Assembly (NCBI GenBank): GCA_943330835.2
Contig: CALQJH020000075.1
Coordinates: forward strand, 1 to 8,495
Source of the DNA: Candidatus Kuenenia stuttgartensis
Lineage (GTDB): Bacteria; Bacteroidota; Bacteroidia; Chitinophagales; Chitinophagaceae
Direction: 5' to 3'
DNA length: 8,495 nucleotides
Position numbers and translations under genes: made by a program. The notes below the pieces were generated by a model that saw nothing but the letters and a program-made list of their open reading frames with translations, had not been told where the DNA came from and made no database searches. Position 1 is the stretch's first letter; the number at the start of each line of letters is the position of its first letter. Of this stretch, positions 1 to 6,288 are shown one piece after another.

Positions 1-385
1 ATTGGGGAAAGTGGCCAGTGGTGGGGAATTGAGCAGATTGATGTTAAGTATAAAATCTTTGGTGGCACAAAAATTATCTTTGCCAACTTTGATTTTCGAT
101 GAAATAGATACAGGGATTAGTGGAGAAGCAGCCAAACAGGTAGGGATCATTATGAAAGATTTGTCTGCGGCACATCAATTGATTGCTATAACGCATCAGC
201 CTCAAATTGCAGCTCGTGCTACAAATCATTATTTTGTATACAAAGAGGCTGATGGGGATAAAATAGCAACAAGAGTGAGTGTTCTAAATCAAGAACAACG
301 GATTGTAGCTATTGCAAAAATGCTTGGTGGAGAAAAGCCAACTGCGGCGGCTTTAGAGAATGCAAAAGAGATGATAGGAAATTGA
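1..385 (+). CDS. recN: DNA repair protein RecN, C-terminal part (5' end outside window)
   Basis: RecN is an SMC-like ATPase that acts in recombinational repair of double-strand breaks. Only the last ~127 residues are here; the full protein is usually around 550 aa, so the N-terminal Walker A half and the coiled coil lie upstream of the window. The visible part is the C-terminal ATPase lobe. It starts with the ABC signature KVASGGELSRL, has Walker B plus D-loop in TLIFDEIDTGISGEAA, and the switch histidine in AITHQPQIAA. The combination SGGELSRLML and DEIDTGISG is typical of RecN rather than SbcC or SMC. The frame is open from base 2 and ends in TGA at 383-385. fabI follows 54 bp downstream on the same strand, with no obvious terminator hairpin in the gap, so read-through into fabI is possible. 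Confidence 0.95.
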   Translation, partial: LGKVASGGELSRLMLSIKSLVAQKLSLPTLIFDEIDTGISGEAAKQVGIIMKDLSAAHQLIAITHQPQIAARATNHYFVYKEADGDKIATRVSVLNQEQRIVAIAKMLGGEKPTAAALENAKEMIGN

Positions 386-439
386 ACTAGAACAATTAAT
401 TTTACAAATCTTTAATAATCAAAGAAATATTTATCAATT

Positions 440-1252
440 ATGGGCAATAATCTGTTGAAAGGAAAAAAAGGAATCATTTTTGGAGCACTTGATGAAAAAT
501 CTATTGCATGGATAACGGCTTTAAAATGTCATGAAGAAGGTGCTCAGATTGTTTTAACGAATGCTCCTGTGGCCATGCGTATGGGAGAAATAAATAAGTT
601 GGCCGAGAAAATAAATGCGCCTGTAATTGCTTGTGATGTTAGTAATGGAGAAGATGTAGATAATTTAATAACAAAGTCGATGGAGCATTTCGGGGGAGGT
701 TTTGATTTTATTCTTCATTCTATTGGGATGAGTTTGAATGTGCGTAAAGGAAAACATTATACCGAGATTGATTATACTCATAATTTAAAAACATTTGAAA
801 TCTCATCAATGAGTTTACATAGAGTGTTGGCAACTTGTATGAAAAAAGAGGCGATTAATGATTGGGGTAGTGTTATCGCATTAAGTTATATCGCTGCTCA
901 AAGGGTTTTTCCTGATTACAATGAAATGGCTGATGCCAAATCTTTATTGGAAAGTGTAGCTCGCAGTTTTGGCTATCATTACGGTGTAAAAAATCATGTC
1001 AGAGTAAATACCATATCACAGTCGCCGACCCGTACAACTGCAGGGAGTGGTGTAAAGGGCTTTGATGGCTTTATCAATTATGCAGAAAAGATGAGCCCTT
1101 TGGGTAACGCTAGTGCAGAAGATTGTGCTAATTATTGCGTTGTGATGTTTAGTGATCATACAAGAATGGTTACTATGCAGAATCTTTTTCACGATGGTGG
1201 GTTTTCGTTTACCGGTGTGACTAATGCTGTAATAGAGCAAATGGAGAAATAA
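440..1252 (+). CDS. fabI: Enoyl-[acyl-carrier-protein] reductase (NADH), FabI
   Basis: FabI is a cytosolic SDR-family enzyme that reduces trans-2-enoyl-ACP to acyl-ACP, the last step of each fatty-acid elongation cycle. The 270-aa product is of normal FabI length. Seen in the sequence: an N-terminal nucleotide-binding loop (GALDEKSIAW, residues 15-24), a CDVS motif near 65-68, HSIG at 93-96 (the position of the triclosan-relevant glycine in E. coli FabI), and the catalytic set Tyr150, Tyr160 and Lys167 in SYIAAQR...DYNEMADAK, matching the FabI Y-x6-K arrangement. After these comes the substrate-loop region SQSPTRTTAGSGVKGFDGF (193-211) and the C-terminal HDGGFSF. SQSP replaces the SAGP of E. 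coli. The ATG at 440 is chosen because the conserved Rossmann start begins shortly after it; no Shine-Dalgarno is evident. It sits between recN and a repeat patch. FabV and FabK are structurally different, so the assignment is secure. Confidence 0.95.
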   Translation: MGNNLLKGKKGIIFGALDEKSIAWITALKCHEEGAQIVLTNAPVAMRMGEINKLAEKINAPVIACDVSNGEDVDNLITKSMEHFGGGFDFILHSIGMSLNVRKGKHYTEIDYTHNLKTFEISSMSLHRVLATCMKKEAINDWGSVIALSYIAAQRVFPDYNEMADAKSLLESVARSFGYHYGVKNHVRVNTISQSPTRTTAGSGVKGFDGFINYAEKMSPLGNASAEDCANYCVVMFSDHTRMVTMQNLFHDGGFSFTGVTNAVIEQMEK

Positions 1253-1260
1253 TTGTAGAA

Positions 1261-1350
1261 AGGTTTTTGAAGGGTTGAAAGGTTGTTGAAGGGTTTTTGA
1301 AGGGTTGAAAGATTGTTGAAAGGTTGTTGAAAGGTTGAAGGATTGTTGAA
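1261..1350. repeat. Three tandem 30-bp imperfect repeats downstream of fabI
   Basis: Copies at 1261-1290, 1291-1320 and 1321-1350 are contiguous and have exactly the same length. Copy 2 differs from copy 1 at two positions and copy 3 differs from copy 1 at four. Each copy is built from GGTT(G/T)TTGAA and GGTTGAA sub-blocks. The + strand contains no C from 1239 to 1351, so the tract is extremely strand-asymmetric. There are no spacers, so it is not a CRISPR array. Its role is unknown; this looks like a minisatellite-type intergenic repeat. Confidence 0.85.
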
Positions 1351-1376
1351 ACCAATAATGATCGAATCGCCTAATC

Positions 1377-1432
1377 AACGAACCAACCAATGAACGAACC
1401 AACCAATGAACGAATCAACCAACGAACGAACC
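1377..1432. repeat. Tetranucleotide AANN array (14 units, 16-bp higher-order period)
   Basis: The stretch consists of 14 consecutive tetranucleotides that all begin with AA (AACG, AACC, AATG, AATC). A 16-bp higher-order unit AACG-AACC-AACC-AATG is perfect at 1377-1392 and 1393-1408, recurs with two changes at 1409-1424, and is followed by a half unit. The + strand is A/C-rich, the reverse of the C-free tract just before it. The array ends 2 bp before the ATG of the SemiSWEET frame. A related short array in the opposite orientation lies at 2754-2773. Confidence 0.85.
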
Positions 1433-1434
1433 TA

Positions 1435-1701
1435 ATGGATACAACAGAAGTCATAGGGCATATTTGATCAGCTTTTAGTAGTCTTACATTTATTCCTCAG
1501 GTTGTGCATACCTGGAAGACAAAGAGTGTTAAAGATTTGAATCTCTTTATGATACTGATTGTTTTTGTAAGTACTATTATATGGGTAGTTTATGGTGTGC
1601 TGAAAGGAATATTACCTGTGATTATTTGCAACTCCATTATTTGTGTTCTCTCCATGGTATTGATTTATTTTAAATTCAGATTTTCAAATCGGCAATCATA
1701 G
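1435..1701 (+). pseudogene. SemiSWEET family sugar transporter, interrupted by in-frame TGA
   Basis: Reading from ATG 1435 gives an 88-codon frame that matches a SemiSWEET (MtN3/PQ-loop) protein along its whole length, except that codon 11 is TGA (1465-1467). SemiSWEETs are three-helix inner-membrane proteins that dimerise to move sugars. Visible features: MDTTEVIGHI, then the stop, then the rest of helix 1 ending in the PQ motif (P21, Q22), the conserved HTWKTKS loop (25-31), helix 2 with W50 and Y53-G54, and helix 3 with N66; the helix-2 Trp and helix-3 Asn line the sugar pocket in known SemiSWEETs. The length matches the family (~85-90 aa) and no frameshift is needed, so a single substitution to TGA is the simplest explanation. 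A GTG at 1504 could start a 65-aa product, but that would lose helix 1 and the PQ motif. Alternatives are a sequencing error or UGA read-through. Ordinary TGA stops of recN and lolD argue against a general code change. Confidence 0.75.
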
Positions 1702-1709
1702 GCATTAAA

Positions 1710-1736
1710 AAAACCGTCCTTTAATAGAACGGTTTT
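1710..1736. terminator. Bidirectional-type intrinsic terminator hairpin
   Basis: A perfect 8-bp stem AAAACCGT (1710-1717) / ACGGTTTT (1729-1736) encloses an 11-nt loop. The A-run on the left and T-run on the right let it work on both strands. It lies 8 bp after the SemiSWEET stop and 24 bp after the stop of the convergent acidic-protein gene, as expected for a shared terminator. Confidence 0.75.
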
Positions 1737-1760
1737 GAAATATGGTAAACCATAGGAATT

Positions 1761-1982
1761 TTAATATTCATCTTCATTAAAGAAAAAATCTTCCTGACTA
1801 GGATAATCTGGCCAAATATCTTCAAGGCTTTCATAGATTTCTCCTTCGTCATCCAATTCCTGAAGGTTTTCAATTACTTCAATGGGCGCACCACTACGAA
1901 TACTATAATCTATCAATTCATCTTTGGTTGCAGGCCATGGAGCGTCTTCCAAGTGCGAGGCTAATTCAAGTGTCCAGAACAT
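1761..1982 (-). CDS. Small acidic DUF2795-like protein
   Basis: The product is a 73-aa protein of unknown function that resembles the short DUF2795-type proteins common in Bacteroidota; I recognise the LASHLEDAPWPATKDELIDY and IRSGAPIEVIENLQ pattern. It is very acidic: 22 Asp/Glu against one Lys and one Arg, with the C-terminal third (DDEGEIYESLEDIWPDYP, then FNEDEY) carrying most of the charge. No signal peptide or membrane segment is seen, so it is probably cytosolic. I chose the ATG at 1982, giving MFWTLELA. An upstream in-frame TTG at 2006 would add eight residues (MQNKPRKK), but it overlaps the promoter -7 element and does not fit the usual family start. It is monocistronic, convergent with the SemiSWEET frame and divergent from lolD. 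The function cannot be given from sequence. Confidence 0.88.
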   Translation of the reverse strand: MFWTLELASHLEDAPWPATKDELIDYSIRSGAPIEVIENLQELDDEGEIYESLEDIWPDYPSQEDFFFNEDEY

Positions 1983-2003
1983 TTTCTTACGGGGTTTATT
2001 TTG

Positions 2004-2034
2004 CAAATGTAGAGGTTACTGCGAAATTACCAAA
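2004..2034 (-). promoter_or_regulatory. Bacteroidota-type promoter for the acidic DUF2795-like gene
   Basis: On the - strand, TTTG (2034-2031) is followed by a 19-nt spacer and TACATTTG (2011-2004), an exact match to the Bacteroidota -33 TTTG / -7 TAnnTTTG consensus. The -7 element ends 21 nt before the ATG at 1982, leaving a leader of roughly 15 nt. This supports the 1982 start over the upstream TTG. Confidence 0.75.
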
Positions 2035-2083
2035 AGTGTTTTTAAGACCGTGTCCATTTTCTTTAATTTATTAACACTTTAAA

Positions 2084-2107
2084 GGGATAAATTGTTATTT
2101 TTATCTC
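2084..2107 (+). other. Hairpin abutting the lolD start codon
   Basis: GGGATAAA (2084-2091) can pair with TTTATCTC (2100-2107) around an 8-nt loop, with one G-U pair in the RNA. The 3' arm ends exactly one base before the ATG at 2108. The stem is AT-rich and only 8 bp, so it may be chance, but it occupies the region where the ribosome would load. No clear TAnnTTTG element was found in the 2012-2107 leader. Confidence 0.3.
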
Positions 2108-2761
2108 ATGTTAAAAGCAAGAGGGATTCAAAAGAAATATGGAAATATCGAAGTGCTGAGAGGTGTAGACCTGGATATCCAGAAAGGGGAAATTGTTAGT
2201 ATTATAGGGGCTTCAGGGGCTGGTAAAAGTACTTTGCTTCACATATTAGGTACTTTGGATGCGCCTGATAATGGTTCTATTGTCATGAATGGCGAAAATA
2301 TCGGGAGCCTCAAAGGAAAAAAGCTCGCAGCCTTCAGGAATAGTCATATCGGTTTCGTTTTTCAATTTCACCACTTACTTCCAGAGTTTACAGCACTTGA
2401 AAATGTTTGTATCCCAGGCTGGATAGGAGGAAAAAATAAAGTTGCTACAGAAAAAAAAGCAAAAGAACTACTCGATTATCTGGGATTAAACCAGAGATTA
2501 GAAAATAAACCTGGGCAATTGTCCGGAGGAGAACAACAAAGAGTGGCAGTTGCCAGAGCGTTAATTAATAACCCTGCTATCATAATGGCTGATGAGCCAA
2601 CAGGGAATTTAGATTCTGCAAACGCTCATGATTTACATCAGCTTTTTATCAATCTAAGAAACGAGTTTGATCAAACATTTTTGATTGTAACACATAATGA
2701 AGATTTAGCAAAGAAAAGTAATCGCATCCTTCAAATGAAAGATGGGATGATGGTTGGTTGA
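2108..2761 (+). CDS. lolD: LolD-type ABC transporter ATP-binding protein
   Basis: This is the ATPase subunit of an ABC system of the LolD/MacB (MJ0796) class. In the Lol system it works with LolC/LolE in the inner membrane to release lipoproteins for transport to the outer membrane. The 217-aa product has Walker A GASGAGKST (34-42), Q-loop Gln86 in FQFHHLLPEFTALENV (a LolD-like stretch), signature LSGGEQQRVAVARAL (138-152), Walker B IIMADEP with catalytic Glu163, D-loop GNLDS and switch His196. No permease gene is adjacent: downstream is the convergent E1 gene and upstream the divergent acidic-protein gene. The membrane partner must therefore be encoded elsewhere, and the substrate stays an inference. 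The last codons (Val-Gly) and the TGA lie in a tetranucleotide repeat, so the C-terminus may be variable. A related macrolide- or peptide-export ATPase is possible. Confidence 0.88.
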   Translation: MLKARGIQKKYGNIEVLRGVDLDIQKGEIVSIIGASGAGKSTLLHILGTLDAPDNGSIVMNGENIGSLKGKKLAAFRNSHIGFVFQFHHLLPEFTALENVCIPGWIGGKNKVATEKKAKELLDYLGLNQRLENKPGQLSGGEQQRVAVARALINNPAIIMADEPTGNLDSANAHDLHQLFINLRNEFDQTFLIVTHNEDLAKKSNRILQMKDGMMVG

Positions 2762-2773
2762 TTGATTGGTTGG
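2754..2773. repeat. Short TTGG/TTGA tetranucleotide repeat between convergent genes
   Basis: Five units, TTGG TTGA TTGA TTGG TTGG, are followed by TGG. On the - strand this reads as CCAA/TCAA units and so belongs to the same AACC/AATC family as the array at 1377-1432, in inverted orientation. It contains the last codons and stop of lolD and fills most of the 20-bp gap before the convergent E1 stop. Confidence 0.65.
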
Positions 2774-2781
2774 TGGTATAA

Positions 2782-4845
2782 TTATTCGCTTAGTAATAAT
2801 TTTATTCTTGATGCAACTTTTTCAGCGTTGGGAAGCATTGCATTTTCAAGTATTGTATTCATGGGAACTGCCGGCAAATTCAATGCACCCAATACTTCCA
2901 CTGGAGCATCCAGATATTTGAAGCAAGCATTTGAAATTCTTCCTGATAAGGCCTCTGCAAATGAATTATTTTGTTGTTCTTCTGTAACGATCAAACACTT
3001 GCTGTGTAATTTGACTCTTTCAAAAATCAAGGCTTCATCCAAAGGAAATAAAGTTCTGAGATCAATAACTTCAACCTGGTTATTGAATTTTTTTGCAGCG
3101 GCTTTGGACCAATACACACCCATGCCATATGTAATGATGCAACAGCTTTCTCCATTTTCAATGGCTTCCTCATTTGCAGTTAATGCGATTGCAGCCTTGC
3201 CCAACGGGATAATATACTCTCTATCTGGTTCGATGTTTTTTGCTTCTTCAGTGCCTGGAACTTTGCTCCAATAAAGACCCTTATGTTCCAGCATTACAAC
3301 AGGATTAGGGTCCAGGAAAGCCGCTTTCATTAATCCTTTCATATCTGCGGCATTCGACGGATAGACAATCTTTATTCCTTTAATCGTCAATAAAGTACTC
3401 TCAATACTTCCACTATGGTATGGTCCACCGCCACCATAAGCTCCAATGGGAACTCTGATTAAAGTTTGGATAGGGAATTTTCCACAACTTAAATAACAAC
3501 TCTTGGAAATTTCTGTTACCAATTGATTGAACCCCGGATAGATGTAATCTGCAAATTGAACTTCAACAATTGGTTTTACGCCAACAGCGCTCATCCCAAC
3601 AGTTGAGCCAATGATATAAGCTTCTTGTATGGCAGTATTGAAAACCCTATGATCGCCAAATTGCTCTGCCAATGTAGCGGCTTCTCTAAAAACTCCGCCT
3701 AATCTTCTTCCTACATCTTGGCCGTATAAAATAGCTTCAGGGAAGTCTTCCATTATTTCACGAATCGCAAATAATGCAGCAACTACCATTAATATTTTTT
3801 CTTTGTTATCAGGACTTCGATTTCCTTTTTCAGTAATAACAGGTGTTTGCACAAACACCTTATCTTCAACATGAAGAGGATCCGGTTCTGCAGCATGAGT
3901 AGCATCGGTAAAATCTTTTGTTACTTTATCAATGGCTTCTTTTTCTATAGCAAGAAGTTCGTTTTCACTAATGCCTGACGCAGATAATTTTTTTCTTAAA
4001 AGTGGTGTAGGATCATTTTTGAAAGCCGAAGACAATTCTTCCTCTTGTCTGTAAAAATCTTTTCTCACTCCACTGGTATGATGGCCAAGTAAAGGCACTT
4101 TTGCATGCACGAGCCATGGTTGTCTTTTTTCTCTTACCTCATCAATAACTTTTTTCATGGTTTGGTAGGATTCCGAGAAGTCACTACCGTCTATGCTTAC
4201 ACGATTGATGCCTTTAAAGCCTTCAATAAAATCATAGGCATTTGATGTTCTTGCTTCTGCTGAAGTTACACTGATTCCCCAGTCATTGTCTTGAACCAGA
4301 TAAATGATGGGAAGTTGATGCAATGCTGCAAATTGAAAGGCCTCACTTACTTCGCCTTCAGTAACAGAGGCGTCCCCTAAAGAACAAATGACTACTGGTG
4401 AAAAAGATGCTGTTAAGGAAGCGTGTTTTATTTTTTCTAAGTATTGAATTCCCTGAGCAATGCCAGTGGTAGGAATAGCCTGCATCCCAGTAGCACTGCT
4501 TTGGTGTATAATGGTAGGCTTATCAGCACCGCGATAATTGGGATGATTGTAATATTCTTTTCCTCCGGTGAAAATATCATCTCTTTTAGCTAATAATTGC
4601 AACATCAATTGATAAGGAGTAAATCCTAAACCAAGCATGATGCTTTCATCACGATAATAAGGACTCACATAATCACATGGCAATAAATTAAAAGCAGTTG
4701 CCAGCTGAATCGCTTCATGTCCGCGAGAAGTACTGTGAACATATTTGCAAATGCTTCGATTGGCTTCATAAGTATCTGCCATAGCTTTCGCCGTATACAT
4801 GAGGCGATACGCATTGATCAGAATATGTAGAGAAGGTGATGACAT
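2782..4845 (-). CDS. Fused alpha/beta 2-oxoacid dehydrogenase E1 (branched-chain type)
   Basis: This is the thiamine-diphosphate E1 component of a 2-oxoacid dehydrogenase complex, with alpha and beta subunits in one 687-aa chain. It decarboxylates a 2-oxoacid and passes the acyl group to the lipoyl domain of E2. The alpha part (about 1-310) carries RGHEAIQLA (41-49), the ThDP/metal motif GDAS (157-160) with N187 in QDNDW (canonical GDG...NN), and the phospho-loop-like GHHTSG (254-259). A low-complexity linker (~312-348) leads to the beta part (350-687) with QDVG (376-379), catalytic Glu408 in NTAIQEA, QFADYIYPGFNQ (430-441) and the histidine loop GGGGPYHSGS (471-480). The QFADYI stretch and HH-loop resemble branched-chain (2-oxoisovalerate) E1 more than pyruvate E1, but substrate specificity is inferred. 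It lies 48 bp after accC on the same strand, so it may be the last gene of that unit. E2 and E3 are not in the window. The ATG at 4845 gives a normal alpha N-terminus. Confidence 0.9.
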   Translation of the reverse strand: MSSPSLHILINAYRLMYTAKAMADTYEANRSICKYVHSTSRGHEAIQLATAFNLLPCDYVSPYYRDESIMLGLGFTPYQLMLQLLAKRDDIFTGGKEYYNHPNYRGADKPTIIHQSSATGMQAIPTTGIAQGIQYLEKIKHASLTASFSPVVICSLGDASVTEGEVSEAFQFAALHQLPIIYLVQDNDWGISVTSAEARTSNAYDFIEGFKGINRVSIDGSDFSESYQTMKKVIDEVREKRQPWLVHAKVPLLGHHTSGVRKDFYRQEEELSSAFKNDPTPLLRKKLSASGISENELLAIEKEAIDKVTKDFTDATHAAEPDPLHVEDKVFVQTPVITEKGNRSPDNKEKILMVVAALFAIREIMEDFPEAILYGQDVGRRLGGVFREAATLAEQFGDHRVFNTAIQEAYIIGSTVGMSAVGVKPIVEVQFADYIYPGFNQLVTEISKSCYLSCGKFPIQTLIRVPIGAYGGGGPYHSGSIESTLLTIKGIKIVYPSNAADMKGLMKAAFLDPNPVVMLEHKGLYWSKVPGTEEAKNIEPDREYIIPLGKAAIALTANEEAIENGESCCIITYGMGVYWSKAAAKKFNNQVEVIDLRTLFPLDEALIFERVKLHSKCLIVTEEQQNNSFAEALSGRISNACFKYLDAPVEVLGALNLPAVPMNTILENAMLPNAEKVASRIKLLLSE

Positions 4846-4873
4846 GTATAAAATTGCGGCAATAAAATAGAAA

Positions 4874-4881
4874 CAAACTTA
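4874..4881 (-). promoter_or_regulatory. Possible -7 element (TAAGTTTG) upstream of the E1 gene
   Basis: The - strand carries TAAGTTTG, an exact TAnnTTTG match, 28 nt before the E1 ATG. No TTTG or TTG is present at the expected -33 distance, so this may be chance or a weak promoter internal to the accB-accC-E1 unit. A small inverted repeat ATTGC-G-GCAAT (4853-4863) lies between it and the start codon. Confidence 0.35.
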
Positions 4882-4893
4882 TATTAAAGCGGA

Positions 4894-6231
4894 TTATTTC
4901 ATTTTGAATGATTCCATAAACTTAGTAGTAAAATTCCCTTTTCTAAAGTCTTCATTTTGCATCAACTGTAAATGAAAGGGGATGGTTGTTTTAATGCCTT
5001 CAATTACATATTCGCTTAACGCTCTGTGCATAGTATCAATAGCCTCTTCCCTTGTTTGGGCTACAGCTATAAGTTTTGCAATCATGCTATCGTAGTAAGG
5101 AGGAATCACATAGCCAGCATAAACGTGACTATCTACACGAACGCCATGTCCACCCGGAGTATGCAGCACCGTTATTTTTCCCGGACTTGGTCTGAAATCA
5201 TTATAGGGATCTTCGGCATTGATTCTGCATTCAATGGCATGCATCTTAGGAAAATAGGAATCTCCTGAAATTTTTTCTCCTGCAGCAATTTTGATTTGTT
5301 CTTTTATAAGATCGTAATTGATCACTTCTTCGGTTACGCAATGTTCCACTTGAATACGCGTATTCATTTCCATGAAATAGAAGTTGCGGTGTTTATCTAC
5401 AAGGAATTCTATTGTACCTACACTTTCGTAATTAATCGCTTGAGCAGCTTTAATGGCAGCGTCTCCCATTCTTTGACGGAGGTCATCGGTCATAAATGGA
5501 GAAGGAGATTCTTCCACTAATTTTTGATGTCTACGTTGTATGGAACAATCGCGTTCACTAAGGTGACAAACCGTTCCGAATTGATCGCCTGCTACTTGAA
5601 TTTCAATATGTCGCGGCTCTTCTACAAATTTCTCCATGTAGATGCCATCATTTTTGAAAGATGCGGCAGCTTCCGTTTTGGCTGCTTCAAATGCTTTTTC
5701 AATGTCACTTTCCTGCGTAACTACACGCATTCCTTTACCACCACCACCTGCAGTTGCTTTTAATATTACGGGATAGCCAATTTCTTTTGCTGATTTTTTT
5801 GCATGATCAACACCTTCTAATAATCCTTCCACACCAGGAACAACAGGAACGCCTGCTTTTATCATGGTTTCCTTTGCTGTAACCTTATCTCCCATGGAGT
5901 TAATCATGTCCGGAGTTGGCCCAATAAATTTAATTCCATGATCGCCACAAATCTTTGCAAACTTGCTGTTCTCAGCCAAGAAGCCATAACCTGGATGTAT
6001 AGCATCGGCATTGGTGATTTCGGCAGCTGCCATGATGTGTGGAATATTCAAATAGCTTTCCAAACTCGATGGTTTACCTATGCAAACTGCTTCATCAGCA
6101 AATTTTACATGAAGACTATCTTTATCTGCTGTAGAATAAACGGCAACAGTTTTGATACCCATTTCTCTGCACGTTCTGATTACACGAAGTGCAATTTCAC
6201 CTCTGTTTGCAATTAATATTTTTTTAAACAT
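4894..6231 (-). CDS. accC: Acetyl-CoA carboxylase, biotin carboxylase subunit AccC
   Basis: AccC uses ATP and bicarbonate to carboxylate the biotin on AccB, the first half-reaction in making malonyl-CoA for fatty-acid synthesis. The 445-aa product has the standard three parts. The N-terminal domain begins [15 protein letters not shown]; the ATP-grasp domain has Lys116, Lys158, the glycine loop GGGGKG (162-167), His208, Lys237 and Glu275; the metal/bicarbonate site has Glu288, Asn290 and Arg292 in [10 protein letters not shown]. The C-terminal domain carries CRINAEDP with Arg336 and FRPSPGKI. All expected catalytic residues are present. One small oddity is Cys298 in QVEHCVTE, where many family members have proline. 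The gene is 57 bp after accB, so co-transcription is likely. The ATG at 6229-6231 is followed at once by the conserved start. Carboxyltransferase genes (accA/accD) are not in the window. Pyruvate carboxylase or an acyl-CoA carboxylase alpha chain would be longer. Confidence 0.95.
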   Translation of the reverse strand: MFKKILIANRGEIALRVIRTCREMGIKTVAVYSTADKDSLHVKFADEAVCIGKPSSLESYLNIPHIMAAAEITNADAIHPGYGFLAENSKFAKICGDHGIKFIGPTPDMINSMGDKVTAKETMIKAGVPVVPGVEGLLEGVDHAKKSAKEIGYPVILKATAGGGGKGMRVVTQESDIEKAFEAAKTEAAASFKNDGIYMEKFVEEPRHIEIQVAGDQFGTVCHLSERDCSIQRRHQKLVEESPSPFMTDDLRQRMGDAAIKAAQAINYESVGTIEFLVDKHRNFYFMEMNTRIQVEHCVTEEVINYDLIKEQIKIAAGEKISGDSYFPKMHAIECRINAEDPYNDFRPSPGKITVLHTPGGHGVRVDSHVYAGYVIPPYYDSMIAKLIAVAQTREEAIDTMHRALSEYVIEGIKTTIPFHLQLMQNEDFRKGNFTTKFMESFKMK

Positions 6232-6288
6232 ATCTATTAGAATGTAAAATTTAGAAGGAAACTATATTAATATGAAGCCTTAAGTATA

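Noticed and set aside
157..382. Possible frameshift or decay at the recN end
   Set aside because: The frame is intact with Walker B, D-loop, switch histidine and a normal stop. It looks truncated only because the window starts within the gene.
1261..1350. Tandem 30-bp repeats as a possible CRISPR array
   Set aside because: The copies are directly adjacent with no spacers, lack the inverted-repeat ends of CRISPR repeats, and no cas genes are nearby.
1016..1402. 128-aa open frame on the - strand overlapping the end of fabI and the repeat patch
   Set aside because: About two thirds is antisense to conserved fabI codons, and the rest is a translation of the 30-bp repeat, which gives a false 10-residue periodic peptide. 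No promoter or family resemblance is seen.
1983..2006. Upstream TTG start for the small acidic protein
   Set aside because: It falls in the -7 promoter element on the same strand, so the transcript would not include it. The ATG at 1982 gives the usual N-terminus.
2762..3274. 170-aa open frame on the + strand after lolD
   Set aside because: It begins inside the tetranucleotide repeat and then runs antisense to the conserved E1 beta domain. It shows no recognisable motifs.
5026..6216. Several 74-92 aa open frames on the + strand within accC
   Set aside because: All are antisense to a fully conserved accC reading frame and have no motifs or promoters of their own.
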